This document shows, piece by piece, positions 1 through 6,903 of a DNA stretch of 20,022 nt. Origin of the DNA: JAJXWB01 sp036796555 (GTDB taxonomy: Bacteria; Pseudomonadota; Alphaproteobacteria; Rhizobiales; Beijerinckiaceae). The stretch spans positions 1 to 20,022 of the forward strand of contig DAIRCS010000055.1 of NCBI GenBank assembly GCA_036796555.1. The letters run 5' to 3'. Position 1 is the stretch's first letter, and each line of letters starts with the position of its first letter. Made by a program: the position numbers and the translations under genes. The notes beneath the pieces were generated by a model that was not told where the DNA came from, searched no databases, and worked only from the letters and a program-made list of their open reading frames with translations.

Positions 1-1186
1 GATGCTCGACCCAGACATGGCCGTTGACGCCGTAGAAGGTCAGCGAGAACACGCGCGCGCCGATCAGGATGAAGATGACGAAGGCCGACAGTTTCGCCGT
101 CGATTCGGTGGCCTGCCTGATCAGGTCCCAGCTCAGCCGGCGCTTGGCGGCGCCGAGGATCAGCGCGCCTGCCGCGCCCATGGCGCCGCCTTCGGTCGGC
201 GTCGCGATGCCGATGAAGATCGTGCCCAGCACCAGGAAGATCAGGAACAGCGGCGGTACCATCACGAAGGTGGTCTGCTGCGCCATGGCCGACAGGAACC
301 GGTACCCGGTGAATCGGTGCAGCAGCCAGTTGATGACGGCGACGAAGAACGCGAACAGGATGCCGTAAAACATGCTGAGCACAACGAAGTCGGCGCCGTG
401 GATTTGAGAGCCGCGCATCATGACCCAGCCGAATGCGACGCTGGCGAGCGTCAGCACGCCGAGCGAAATCAGGCCGCGGCTGCCGTTCGGCTCGCGGAAG
501 CCGATCGCCTCCGGGGGCAAGCCCGGCGTGGCCTTGGGAAACAGCATCGAAATCAGGAAGGCGTAACCGGCATAGAGGCCGGCAAGCACGAGGCCCGGAA
601 TGAAAGCGCCCTCGTACATGTCGCCGACCGATTTGCCGAGCTGGTCGGCCATCACGATCAGCACCAGCGAGGGCGGAATGATCTGCGCCAGCGTGCCCGA
701 CGCCGCGATGACGCCCGACGCCAGTCGCCGGTCGTAGCCATAGCGCAGCATGATCGGCAGCGAGATCAGGCCCATCGAGATGACGGAGGCCGCAACCACG
801 CCGGTCGTCGCCGCCAGCAGCGCGCCGACGAAGATGACCGCATAGGCAAGGCCGCCGCGCACCGGGCCGAACAGCTGGCCGATCGTGTCGAGCAGGTCCT
901 CCGCCATGCCGGAGCGTTCGAGGATCAGCCCCATGAATGTAAAGAATGGAATGGCGAGCAGCGTGTCGTTGTTCATCACGCCGAACACACGTTCGGGCAG
1001 CGCCGCGAGCAGGTTCCAGTCCAGCGAAATGCTGCCGCCCGACAGCGGCGCCAGTTCGACGCCGATCAGGAAGTAGAAGAGCCCAACGGCTGCGAGCGAG
1101 AAGGCGACGGGATAGCCGAGCAGCAGCACGATGACGAGCGAGGCGAACATGATCGGCGCCATGTTCTGCGCAATGAAGTGAGCCAT
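1..1186 (-). CDS. dctM: TRAP transporter large permease, DctM type (partial, C-terminus off the window)
   Basis: This is the large membrane subunit of a tripartite ATP-independent periplasmic transporter, which imports organic acids or similar solutes using an ion gradient. Reading the complement from 1186 gives about 395 residues of almost continuously hydrophobic sequence beginning MAHFIAQNMAPIMF. Family-like segments include LAIPFFTFMGLILERSG, the AATTGVVAASVISMG stretch, SGVIAASGTLAQIIPPS and IGIATPTEGGAMGA, which match the DctM/SiaM family. Full-length members have about 430 residues or more, so the last helices lie beyond position 1. The ATG at 1186 has a GAGGAG Shine-Dalgarno a few bases upstream, and only 10 bases separate it from the dctQ stop, so the two are surely cotranscribed. 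No DctP binding protein is visible and the substrate cannot be inferred. Confidence 0.93.
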   Translation of the reverse strand, partial: MAHFIAQNMAPIMFASLVIVLLLGYPVAFSLAAVGLFYFLIGVELAPLSGGSISLDWNLLAALPERVFGVMNNDTLLAIPFFTFMGLILERSGMAEDLLDTIGQLFGPVRGGLAYAVIFVGALLAATTGVVAASVISMGLISLPIMLRYGYDRRLASGVIAASGTLAQIIPPSLVLIVMADQLGKSVGDMYEGAFIPGLVLAGLYAGYAFLISMLFPKATPGLPPEAIGFREPNGSRGLISLGVLTLASVAFGWVMMRGSQIHGADFVVLSMFYGILFAFFVAVINWLLHRFTGYRFLSAMAQQTTFVMVPPLFLIFLVLGTIFIGIATPTEGGAMGAAGALILGAAKRRLSWDLIRQATESTAKLSAFVIFILIGARVFSLTFYGVNGHVWVEH

Positions 1187-1196
1187 GGGTCGCTCC

Positions 1197-1745
1197 TCAG
1201 CCTTCGACGCCGTGGCCGCGCGCGCCTTCATGCGGTTCGGGGATTTTCCCCTGCATGATTGCGACGCGCTTGATGAATTCGGAAATGCCCTGGATCAGCA
1301 GGATCGCGAACCCGAGGGGGATCATGAGTTTCGCCGGCCAAAGGATGAGGCCGCCCGCGCTCGACGAGTATTCCTTTTCCGCGAACGAGCGCAGGAAGAA
1401 GGGAATGCCGAGCACGATCATGACGACGCAGAAAGAGCCAAGGAAGAAGATGTGTCCGAACAGCTCGATCCAGTCGCGCCATGTCTTCGGCAGGCGCGAA
1501 TTCACGATGTCGATCTTGATGTGCTCGTTCTTCAGCAGCGTATAGCCGGCGCCGATCAGGAAGACGGCGCTGAACAGATACCATTGCAGTTCGAGCCAGG
1601 CGTTCGAGCTCGCGTTGAAGGCGAAACGTATGATCGCATTGATCGAGGATACGAGAACGGCTGCGAGGATCAGCCAGCTCAGCGCCTTGCCCAGCCGTTC
1701 CTGCGCGGAATCGATGGCGCGGCTGATACGCAGTAGAAAATCCAT
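1197..1745 (-). CDS. dctQ: TRAP transporter small permease, DctQ type
   Basis: This is the four-helix small membrane subunit that pairs with DctM in TRAP importers. The 182-residue product begins MDFLLRISRAIDSAQE and shows four hydrophobic segments: LSWLILAAVLVSSINAII (about 21-42), WYLFSAVFLIGAGYTLL (about 53-72), HIFFLGSFCVVMIVLG (about 91-113) and LMIPLGFAILLIQGISEF (about 135-157). Between helices 2 and 3 is NEHIKIDIV, the typical DctQ signature. I chose the ATG at 1745 because AGGGGAG stands just upstream. The reading frame stays open to 1823, but that would add a charged, non-family leader. It is the first gene of the dctQ-dctM pair; the promoter presumably lies between 1746 and 1869. 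Confidence 0.92.
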   Translation of the reverse strand: MDFLLRISRAIDSAQERLGKALSWLILAAVLVSSINAIIRFAFNASSNAWLELQWYLFSAVFLIGAGYTLLKNEHIKIDIVNSRLPKTWRDWIELFGHIFFLGSFCVVMIVLGIPFFLRSFAEKEYSSSAGGLILWPAKLMIPLGFAILLIQGISEFIKRVAIMQGKIPEPHEGARGHGVEG

Positions 1746-1844
1746 ACGGCTCCCCTTCCGCCCGTCTTGGCCGGTTCGACCCGGCTTGTGCGACATCGCA
1801 GGCTTACGCCAGTTGCTTAACATCGGGAAGGGCGCGCCGCCAGT

Positions 1845-1868
1845 CGGCGCCGCGGCGCCGCGGCGCCG
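1845..1868. repeat. Three tandem copies of the self-complementary octamer CGGCGCCG
   Basis: Three perfect head-to-tail copies of CGGCGCCG lie between the moaA stop codon and the dctQ promoter region. Each unit is its own reverse complement, so the tract can fold on either strand. It ends directly against the moaA stop codon (1870-1872) and has no T-run after it in either direction, so it is not a canonical intrinsic terminator. Confidence 0.85.
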
Positions 1869-1869
1869 G

Positions 1870-2901
1870 TCAGCCGCCGGTCACGCTCATGTGCCGCGCC
1901 ACGGCGGGCTGGCGGGTCGTGCGATCGATGATGAAATCATGGCCCTTCGGCTTGCGCCGGATCGCCGCCTCGATCGCCGCGTGCAGGGGCTCGTCGGTGG
2001 GCGAGGAGCGCAGCGGGGTCCGCAGGTCCGCGGCGTCCTCCTGGCCGAGGCACATGTAGAGCGTGCCGGTGCAGGTCACGCGCACGCGGTTGCAGCTTTC
2101 GCAGAAATTGTGGGTCAGCGGCGTGATGAAGCCGATACGCCCGCCCGTCTCCTTCGACCGGTAGTAGCGGGCCGGGCCGCCGGTCGAATAGTCCGTGGCT
2201 TCCAGCGTGAACCGCTCGGACAGTTTCGCGCGCACCTCGCTCAGCGGCCAATACTGGTCGAAGCGCTCGCCCTCGACCTCGCCCAGCGGCATGACCTCGA
2301 TGAAGGTCATGTCCATGCCCCGGCCGTGCGCGAATTGCACGAGGTCGAAGACCTCCGGCTCGTTCACGCCCTTGAGGGCCACCGCGTTGAGCTTGATCGC
2401 GAGCCCGGCCTTCTGCGCCGCGTCGAGGCCGGCCAGCACGACGGACAGGTCGCCGCGCCGCGTGATCTCCCTGAATTTGACGGGATCGAGCGTGTCGACC
2501 GAGACGTTGACGCGCTTCACGCCGTAGTCCGCCAGCTCCCCGGCGTAGCGCGACAGCAGCGAGCCGTTGGTGGTCAGCGTCAGCTCTTTCAGCGCGCCGC
2601 TGTCCAGATGGCGCGACAGGCGCCGGAACAGGGTCATGATGTCGCGCCGCACCAGCGGCTCGCCGCCGGTGATCCGCAGCTTGCGCGTGCCGCGCGCGAC
2701 GAAGGCCGAGCAGAGCCGGTCCAGCTCCTCCAGCGTCAGCAGGTCGCGCTTGGGCAGGAACGTCATGTCCTCGGACATGCAGTAGACGCAGCGGAAGTCG
2801 CAGCGGTCCGTCACCGAGACGCGTACGTAGGTGATCGCCCGGCCGAAGGGATCGACCAGGGCCGGCGTCGGTTTGATCGACGGGGTGGCGGAGACGTTCA
2901 T
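1870..2901 (-). CDS. moaA: GTP 3',8-cyclase MoaA (molybdenum cofactor biosynthesis)
   Basis: MoaA is a radical-SAM enzyme that rearranges GTP to 3',8-cyclo-7,8-dihydro-GTP, the first step of molybdenum cofactor synthesis in the cytoplasm. The 343-residue product is full length for the family. It has the N-terminal radical-SAM cluster site CDFRCVYC (Cys34, Cys38, Cys41), TGGEP at 78-82, and the second cluster site with Cys267, Cys270 and Cys284 in a CX2CX13C arrangement. It ends in the Gly-Gly dipeptide conserved and needed in MoaA. The ATG at 2901 has AAGG about six bases upstream. The gene stands alone on the minus strand, divergent from the DUF971 gene, and no other moa or mob genes are in view. 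Confidence 0.97.
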   Translation of the reverse strand: MNVSATPSIKPTPALVDPFGRAITYVRVSVTDRCDFRCVYCMSEDMTFLPKRDLLTLEELDRLCSAFVARGTRKLRITGGEPLVRRDIMTLFRRLSRHLDSGALKELTLTTNGSLLSRYAGELADYGVKRVNVSVDTLDPVKFREITRRGDLSVVLAGLDAAQKAGLAIKLNAVALKGVNEPEVFDLVQFAHGRGMDMTFIEVMPLGEVEGERFDQYWPLSEVRAKLSERFTLEATDYSTGGPARYYRSKETGGRIGFITPLTHNFCESCNRVRVTCTGTLYMCLGQEDAADLRTPLRSSPTDEPLHAAIEAAIRRKPKGHDFIIDRTTRQPAVARHMSVTGG

Positions 2902-2987
2902 GGGCGCCTTATATCCTCGGGCACAGGGAATATATAGCGACCTGCAATCGGGAAAAGCGGCCTTTAGGCCAAGATGGGGAGAGCGAC
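2902..2987. promoter_or_regulatory. Divergent promoter region between moaA and the DUF971 gene
   Basis: This 86-base spacer must hold promoters for both flanking genes. It is visibly AT-richer than its surroundings, with TATATA at 2931-2936 and TTATAT at 2909-2914, either of which could be a -10 element. A short palindrome, GGCC-TTTA-GGCC, lies at 2959-2970, between the TATATA and the plus-strand gene. I cannot assign -35 boxes with confidence. Confidence 0.4.
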
Positions 2988-3341
2988 ATGGCCGAGCCTT
3001 GGCCGAGCGAGATCAGGCTGCACGACAATGGAACGCGCCTGACGATCCAGTTCGACGACGCCTCGAACTACGATTATTCGGCGGAATATCTGCGGGTCGA
3101 GAGCCCGAGCGCCGAAGTGCAGGGCCACAGCGCCGCCGAGCGCAAGACGGTGGGCGGCAAGAAGAACGTGCGGATCAAGGAGATCGCGCCGGTCGGCAAT
3201 TACGCCATCCGGCTCGACTTCGACGACGGGCACAATACCGGCATCTATTCCTGGAAATATCTGGCCGAACTCGGCCGCGACCAGGACGCGATCTGGGGCC
3301 GCTACGTCGCCGCGCTGGCCGACAAGGGCCTGACGCGCTGA
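2988..3341 (+). CDS. DUF971 (GBBH-like N-terminal) domain protein
   Basis: This small cytoplasmic protein of 117 residues consists of a single DUF971 domain, the fold also found as the N-terminal part of gamma-butyrobetaine hydroxylases. Recognisable elements are WPSEIRLHDNG near the start, LTIQFDDASNYDYSAEYLR (about 18-36), and YAIRLDFDDGHNTGIYSW (about 71-88), followed by the YLAELG helix. Stand-alone members are often linked genetically to iron-sulfur cluster or Mrp-type proteins, but their biochemical role is not firmly known. A GGGGAGAG Shine-Dalgarno precedes the ATG. The divergent partner is moaA, itself an iron-sulfur enzyme, which fits but does not prove a cluster-related role. Confidence 0.88.
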   Translation: MAEPWPSEIRLHDNGTRLTIQFDDASNYDYSAEYLRVESPSAEVQGHSAAERKTVGGKKNVRIKEIAPVGNYAIRLDFDDGHNTGIYSWKYLAELGRDQDAIWGRYVAALADKGLTR

Positions 3342-3344
3342 GCG

Positions 3345-3375
3345 AAAAGAAAAGGCCCGGAAATCCTTCCGGGCC
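3345..3375 (-). terminator. Intrinsic terminator of the L,D-transpeptidase gene
   Basis: A perfect 9-bp stem, GGCCCGGAA (3354-3362) paired with TTCCGGGCC (3367-3375), encloses a 4-base loop. On the minus strand it is followed by TTTTCTTTT (3353 back to 3345). This is a textbook rho-independent terminator for the minus-strand gene ending at 3399. The plus-strand DUF971 gene converges on it and may use the stem too, but without a T-tract in that direction. Confidence 0.9.
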
Positions 3376-3398
3376 AGCCGTGTCGCCGGTTGCGCCGC

Positions 3399-3998
3399 TC
3401 AGCGCATCACGACGACCTTGGTGCCGACGCTGACGCGGTTGTAGAGGTCCGTCACGTCGTCGTTGGTCATGCGGATGCAGCCCGAGGACACCGCCTGGCC
3501 GATCGTCTCCGGCTCGTTCGAGCCGTGGATGCGGTAGAGCGTGCCGCCGAGATACATGGCGCGGGCGCCGAGCGGGTTCTCGATGCCGCCCTTCATGTGG
3601 CGCGGCAGGTCGGGACGGCGGCGCAGCATCTGCGCCGGCGGCGTCCAGTCCGGCCATTCGCGCTTCATGGTGATCGTCTTGACGCCGCCCCATTCGAAGC
3701 CGGGACGGCCGACGCCGACGCCGTATTTCACGGCCTGGCCGCCGGGCAGCACATAGTAGAGGCGGCGCTCGGCGGTCGAGATCACGATGGTGCCCGGCGC
3801 ATATTTGCCGTTGAAATAGACCGTCTCGCGCGGAATCGCCGTGGCCAGCGGACGGCCGCCCGCGCCGAGCGCGCCGGGGCTCTGGACTAGCGGCTGATGG
3901 GTCAGCGGATCGTATTCGACGCCCTGAGCGGCGTGGGCGACGCCGGCGGCCAGCAGGCCGGTCAGTGCGCAGGCGTATGCGAGGATGGTTCGCCGCAT
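3399..3998 (-). CDS. Secreted L,D-transpeptidase (YkuD/ErfK family)
   Basis: L,D-transpeptidases make 3-3 crosslinks in peptidoglycan or attach proteins to it, using a catalytic cysteine in the periplasm. The 199-residue product starts with a clear signal peptide, MRRTILAYACALTGLL... ending AHA near residue 23. The YkuD domain spans roughly 66-199: it opens with TIVISTAERRLYYVLPGG and carries the active-site pattern HGSNEPETIGQ (His158) followed by SSGCIRM (Cys174, Arg176), with the usual spacing. I start at the ATG at 3998 because it begins the signal peptide; the frame extends upstream to 4208 with no family resemblance. It forms a monocistronic unit ended by the terminator at 3345-3375. 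The specific activity (crosslinking or anchoring) cannot be told from sequence. Confidence 0.94.
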   Translation of the reverse strand: MRRTILAYACALTGLLAAGVAHAAQGVEYDPLTHQPLVQSPGALGAGGRPLATAIPRETVYFNGKYAPGTIVISTAERRLYYVLPGGQAVKYGVGVGRPGFEWGGVKTITMKREWPDWTPPAQMLRRRPDLPRHMKGGIENPLGARAMYLGGTLYRIHGSNEPETIGQAVSSGCIRMTNDDVTDLYNRVSVGTKVVVMR

Positions 3999-4215
3999 GG
4001 ATGTTTCCCTATGTTCAAGGACATCGGCGCCGCGCGTGCGGGCAGCCTGATTCCGGCCACAGTCTGGCCAATGGACTCCGCGGTTGCAATGGCGCAGAGC
4101 TGAAGCGTGGCCGGCTTTCGACAGGTCGTGTCGCCTGCGCCACAGCGTGTCATCGCCGCAGCCGGGTCTTTCCCATAACAAGTGAAACGCCGCCGTGCGC
4201 GGGCGCACCCGCCGC

Positions 4216-5847
4216 TCAGGCGCCGGCGCGATAGTCCTTGAAGCGCGAGCGCAGCGCCATCTTCTGCACCTTGCCTGTGCCGGTCATCGGGAATTCGTCC
4301 ATGAATTCCACGGCGTCCGGCATCCACCAGCTCGCGAGCTTGGGGCGCATGTGGTCGAGGATCGCCTGGCCGTCGACCGTCGCGCCCTGCCGGCGCACGA
4401 TCAGCAGCAGCGGCCGCTCCTGCCATTTCTCGTGGGCGACCGCGATGACGGCGGCCTGCAGCACGTCGGGGTGCGAGAGCGCAGCGTCCTCGAGCTGAAT
4501 CGAGGAAATCCATTCGCCGCCGGACTTGATGACGTCCTTCGAGCGGTCGGTGAGCGAGACGTGGCCAAGCGGGTCGATCAGGGCCATGTCGCCGGTGATG
4601 AGCCAGCCGTCCGCGTCCACGCCCTCGTCGAGCTTCATGTAGCCGGAAGCCACCCATGGGCCCCGCGCCCGCAGATGGCCAACGGCGACGCCGTCGTGCG
4701 GCAGCGGCTTGCCCTCGTCGTCGACGATGCGCAGCTCCGTGCCGAAGCAGGCGCGGCCGGACACCATGCGGCGGTCGAGCTTTTCGGCGTCTGAGAGCGA
4801 ATCCGAGCCCGGCCGCATCGACGGCATGGTGCAGCCGAGCGCTTCCGTCATGCCCCAGGCCTGGATGTAGTCCACGCCATATTCGCGCTTGAGCTTGTCG
4901 ACCATGGCGCGCGGCGGGGCCGAGCCCGACGAGAGCGTGGCGCGCAGCGTCGAGAATTTCTTGCCGGTGCGGGCGAGCCAGTCGAGCAGGATCAGCCAGA
5001 AGCTCGGCACGCCCGCCGACAGCGTCACGCCTTCGCCCTCGAAAAGCTCGTAGAGCTTGTCCGGCTCGTAATTGCGGCCGGGCAGCACGAGTTTCGAGCC
5101 GGTGAAGGGCGCGGTGAACGGCATGTTCCAGCCGTTGCCGTGGAACAGCGGCGCCATCGGGAACATCACTTCCCGCACGCCTTCCTTGTGGCCGGGCATG
5201 AACTCGAAGCTCGAGCACACCAGCGTCTGCAGGATCGCGGCGCGGTGCGAATAGACGACGCCCTTCGGATTGCCGGTCGTGCCGGACGTGTAGCAGATGG
5301 TGGACGCCGTCTTCTCGTCGAACAGCGGCCATTCGAAACCGGCATTGTCTTCGGCCGCCAGCAGATCCTCGTAGCAATGCACGGGCTTCGGCAGCTTCAC
5401 CTCCGGCATCCGCTCGCGCGACGACATGAAGACGAAGGCCTCGACCGTCTCCAGCCGCGGCGCGATCGCCTCCACGAGCGGCAGCGTCGCGCGGTCGATG
5501 AACAAGAGCCGGTCCTCGGCGTGATTGATGATGTAGACGAGCTGGTCCGGGAACAGGCGCGGATTGACCGTGTGCAGCACGTAGCCCATGCCCGGCGCGG
5601 CGTAGAACATCTCGAAATGGCGATGCGTGTTGAAGGCGAGCGTGCCGACGCGGTCGCCCTGGTTCATGCCGAGCCGCTTCAGCGCCAGCGCCATCTTCTG
5701 CATGCGCGGATGCGCGTCGGCGTAGGTGTAGCGATGAATGTCGCCCTCGATCTCGCGCGCGACCACCTCCGCCTCGCCGTGATGATCTGCGGCGTATTTG
5801 ATCAGGCCGCTGATCAGCAGCGGCATGTCCATCATCAATCCCTGCAT
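4216..5847 (-). CDS. Fatty acyl-CoA synthetase, AlkK/FadD-like
   Basis: This adenylate-forming enzyme probably activates medium- or long-chain fatty acids to acyl-CoA. The 543-residue product has the ordered core motifs: the ATP-binding P-loop YTSGTTGNPKG (186-196), WGMTE (331-335), ITGD (417-420), the hinge DRSKDVIKSGGEWIS (434-448) and the C-terminal catalytic lysine in TGTGKVQK (Lys526). The hinge form SGGEWISS is typical of AlkK-like medium-chain synthetases rather than acetyl-CoA synthetase. The ATG at 5847 has TGGAGCG upstream. The frame stays open to 6006, but that leader is Arg-rich and not family-like. It is monocistronic, separated by 217 bases from the transpeptidase. The exact chain length preference is unknown. 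Confidence 0.93.
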   Translation of the reverse strand: MQGLMMDMPLLISGLIKYAADHHGEAEVVAREIEGDIHRYTYADAHPRMQKMALALKRLGMNQGDRVGTLAFNTHRHFEMFYAAPGMGYVLHTVNPRLFPDQLVYIINHAEDRLLFIDRATLPLVEAIAPRLETVEAFVFMSSRERMPEVKLPKPVHCYEDLLAAEDNAGFEWPLFDEKTASTICYTSGTTGNPKGVVYSHRAAILQTLVCSSFEFMPGHKEGVREVMFPMAPLFHGNGWNMPFTAPFTGSKLVLPGRNYEPDKLYELFEGEGVTLSAGVPSFWLILLDWLARTGKKFSTLRATLSSGSAPPRAMVDKLKREYGVDYIQAWGMTEALGCTMPSMRPGSDSLSDAEKLDRRMVSGRACFGTELRIVDDEGKPLPHDGVAVGHLRARGPWVASGYMKLDEGVDADGWLITGDMALIDPLGHVSLTDRSKDVIKSGGEWISSIQLEDAALSHPDVLQAAVIAVAHEKWQERPLLLIVRRQGATVDGQAILDHMRPKLASWWMPDAVEFMDEFPMTGTGKVQKMALRSRFKDYRAGA

Positions 5848-5883
5848 GTTTCGCTCCAGGTCGCCTGTTCTCCGGACCGTCCG

Positions 5884-5906
5884 ACAATCTTGCGCGGCCC
5901 GATTGT
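5884..5906. promoter_or_regulatory. Inverted repeat upstream of the acyl-CoA synthetase gene (possible operator)
   Basis: ACAATC (5884-5889) and its reverse complement GATTGT (5901-5906) flank an 11-base spacer about 40-60 bases before the ATG at 5847, where a promoter would be expected. One further outward pair is a mismatch and the next would match. The size suits a dimeric regulator of the TetR or GntR kind, which often control fatty-acid genes, but no regulator gene is adjacent. With six-base arms it could be chance. Confidence 0.25.
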
Positions 5907-6053
5907 TGACGCGACGATAGGAGGGCTGAAGCGGCGTCGTCAACGGCGGAGCCCGTCCCGCGGTGCGAATGATCCGGCGGCGCGCGGCGCGTGCGCCTTC
6001 GCGCATCGTCGCGACGCTTTTCGCGCATGATCGGTCGTCAATGGAACGCCGTC

Positions 6054-6368
6054 ATGCCGAAGCTCGTTGTCGCCCTGGTTCTGATTTTGTCGTCGGTCGC
6101 CGGCGCCGCCGCGTCCGACGATCCGCGATGCGCGGCCGACCTGCGCCGCGCCGGCGATCTGGTCTCCGCCGTCGCGGATCGCGATCGCGGCGGCCCATAC
6201 GGTCCGCAGGCGCTCTGCGACATATTGCGGACAAATCTGCGCGACATGCGGGAAACGACCGACATCATGAGGCGTTGCATGACCGGGCGCGCGTTGAGCG
6301 AGAACGCCGGCCAGATGGAAGCCTCGATGGAAGACGTGCGGACGGTCATCGCCAAGCGCTGCCGTTGA
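6054..6368 (+). CDS. Small secreted protein with four cysteines, function unknown
   Basis: I do not recognise this 104-residue protein. It starts with a convincing signal peptide (MPKLVVALVLILSSVAGAAA, then SDD), so it is probably periplasmic. The mature part looks mainly helical and charged, with four cysteines at 26, 55, 75 and 103, an even number that could form two disulfides. Codon usage with strong third-position GC supports a real gene. I chose the ATG at 6054 because it begins the signal peptide; the Shine-Dalgarno is weak (GGAA), and in-frame starts exist upstream (for example at 6027). It is 43 bases before the next plus-strand secreted-protein gene and could be cotranscribed with it. 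Confidence 0.7.
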   Translation: MPKLVVALVLILSSVAGAAASDDPRCAADLRRAGDLVSAVADRDRGGPYGPQALCDILRTNLRDMRETTDIMRRCMTGRALSENAGQMEASMEDVRTVIAKRCR

Positions 6369-6411
6369 GCAGCAGCGCTTGCGTCATCCGGCGTTCGGGA
6401 ACGGATCAACG

Positions 6412-6903
6412 ATGGGGGTCGCCGTGAAAAGAAAATCCGCAATCGCATTGAGCCTGTTCGGGCTGTTGATCGCCACACAGCCGGGGGCGGCCGCCGCCGG
6501 CCCGTTCACCGGCTACCAGGGAAACTGGAGCGGGTCCGGCTCGATCTCCACCGGCGAGGGCGCCGAGCGCATCCGCTGCCGCGCGTCCTACGCGGTCGAC
6601 GGCACGGGCAATTCGCTGACCCAGCGCATCACCTGCGCCAGCGACAGCTACCGCTTCGTCGTCGTCAGCGACGTCATCGCGAACGGCTCGAGCATTTCGG
6701 GCTCGTGGAGCGAGACGACGCGCGCGCTGAACGGCTCCCTGAGCGGGTCGGTCTCGAACGGCCGCTACAATGCGCACATCGCCGGCTCCGGCTTCACCGC
6801 CAATGTCAGCGTCGCGTCCTCGCCGTCGCGGCAGACGGTGACGATCACGTCCGGCAATTCGGGCGTCAGGCGCGTGTCCATGTCGCTTCAGAAGGGCGGC
6901 TGA
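6412..6903 (+). CDS. Secreted Gly/Ser-rich beta-strand protein, function unknown
   Basis: This 163-residue protein has a signal peptide (KRKSAIALSLFGLLIATQ, cleaved near GAAAA-GPF). The mature region alternates short hydrophobic and Gly/Ser/Asn/Thr stretches, suggesting a small all-beta fold: GYQGNWSGSGSI, then ERIRCRASYAV with Cys56, RITCASDSY with Cys75, SISGSWSETT and GSLSGSVSNGRYN. The two cysteines probably form a disulfide. I recall similar uncharacterised secreted proteins in Hyphomicrobiales, but I cannot name a family or function. Starts at ATG 6412 and GTG 6424 (with GGGGG before it) are both possible; the GTG gives the more classical signal peptide MKRKSA. The 3' end overlaps the convergent exporter gene by 16 bases. 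Confidence 0.75.
   Translation: MGVAVKRKSAIALSLFGLLIATQPGAAAAGPFTGYQGNWSGSGSISTGEGAERIRCRASYAVDGTGNSLTQRITCASDSYRFVVVSDVIANGSSISGSWSETTRALNGSLSGSVSNGRYNAHIAGSGFTANVSVASSPSRQTVTITSGNSGVRRVSMSLQKGG

Noticed and set aside
2..1258. A 418-codon plus-strand frame at the left edge
   Set aside because: Antisense to dctM. The complement translates to a clean multi-helix permease, while this frame is Gln/Arg/Asp/His-rich.
4195..4212. GC-rich hairpin just after the acyl-CoA synthetase stop as a terminator
   Set aside because: Two short alternative stems (GTGCGC/GCGCAC or GCGGG/CCCGC) exist, but no T-run follows on the minus strand.
3962..6028. A 688-codon minus-strand frame over the acyl-CoA synthetase
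   Set aside because: It is a shifted frame of the same strand, giving Arg-rich low-complexity protein, while the other frame carries all acyl-CoA synthetase motifs.
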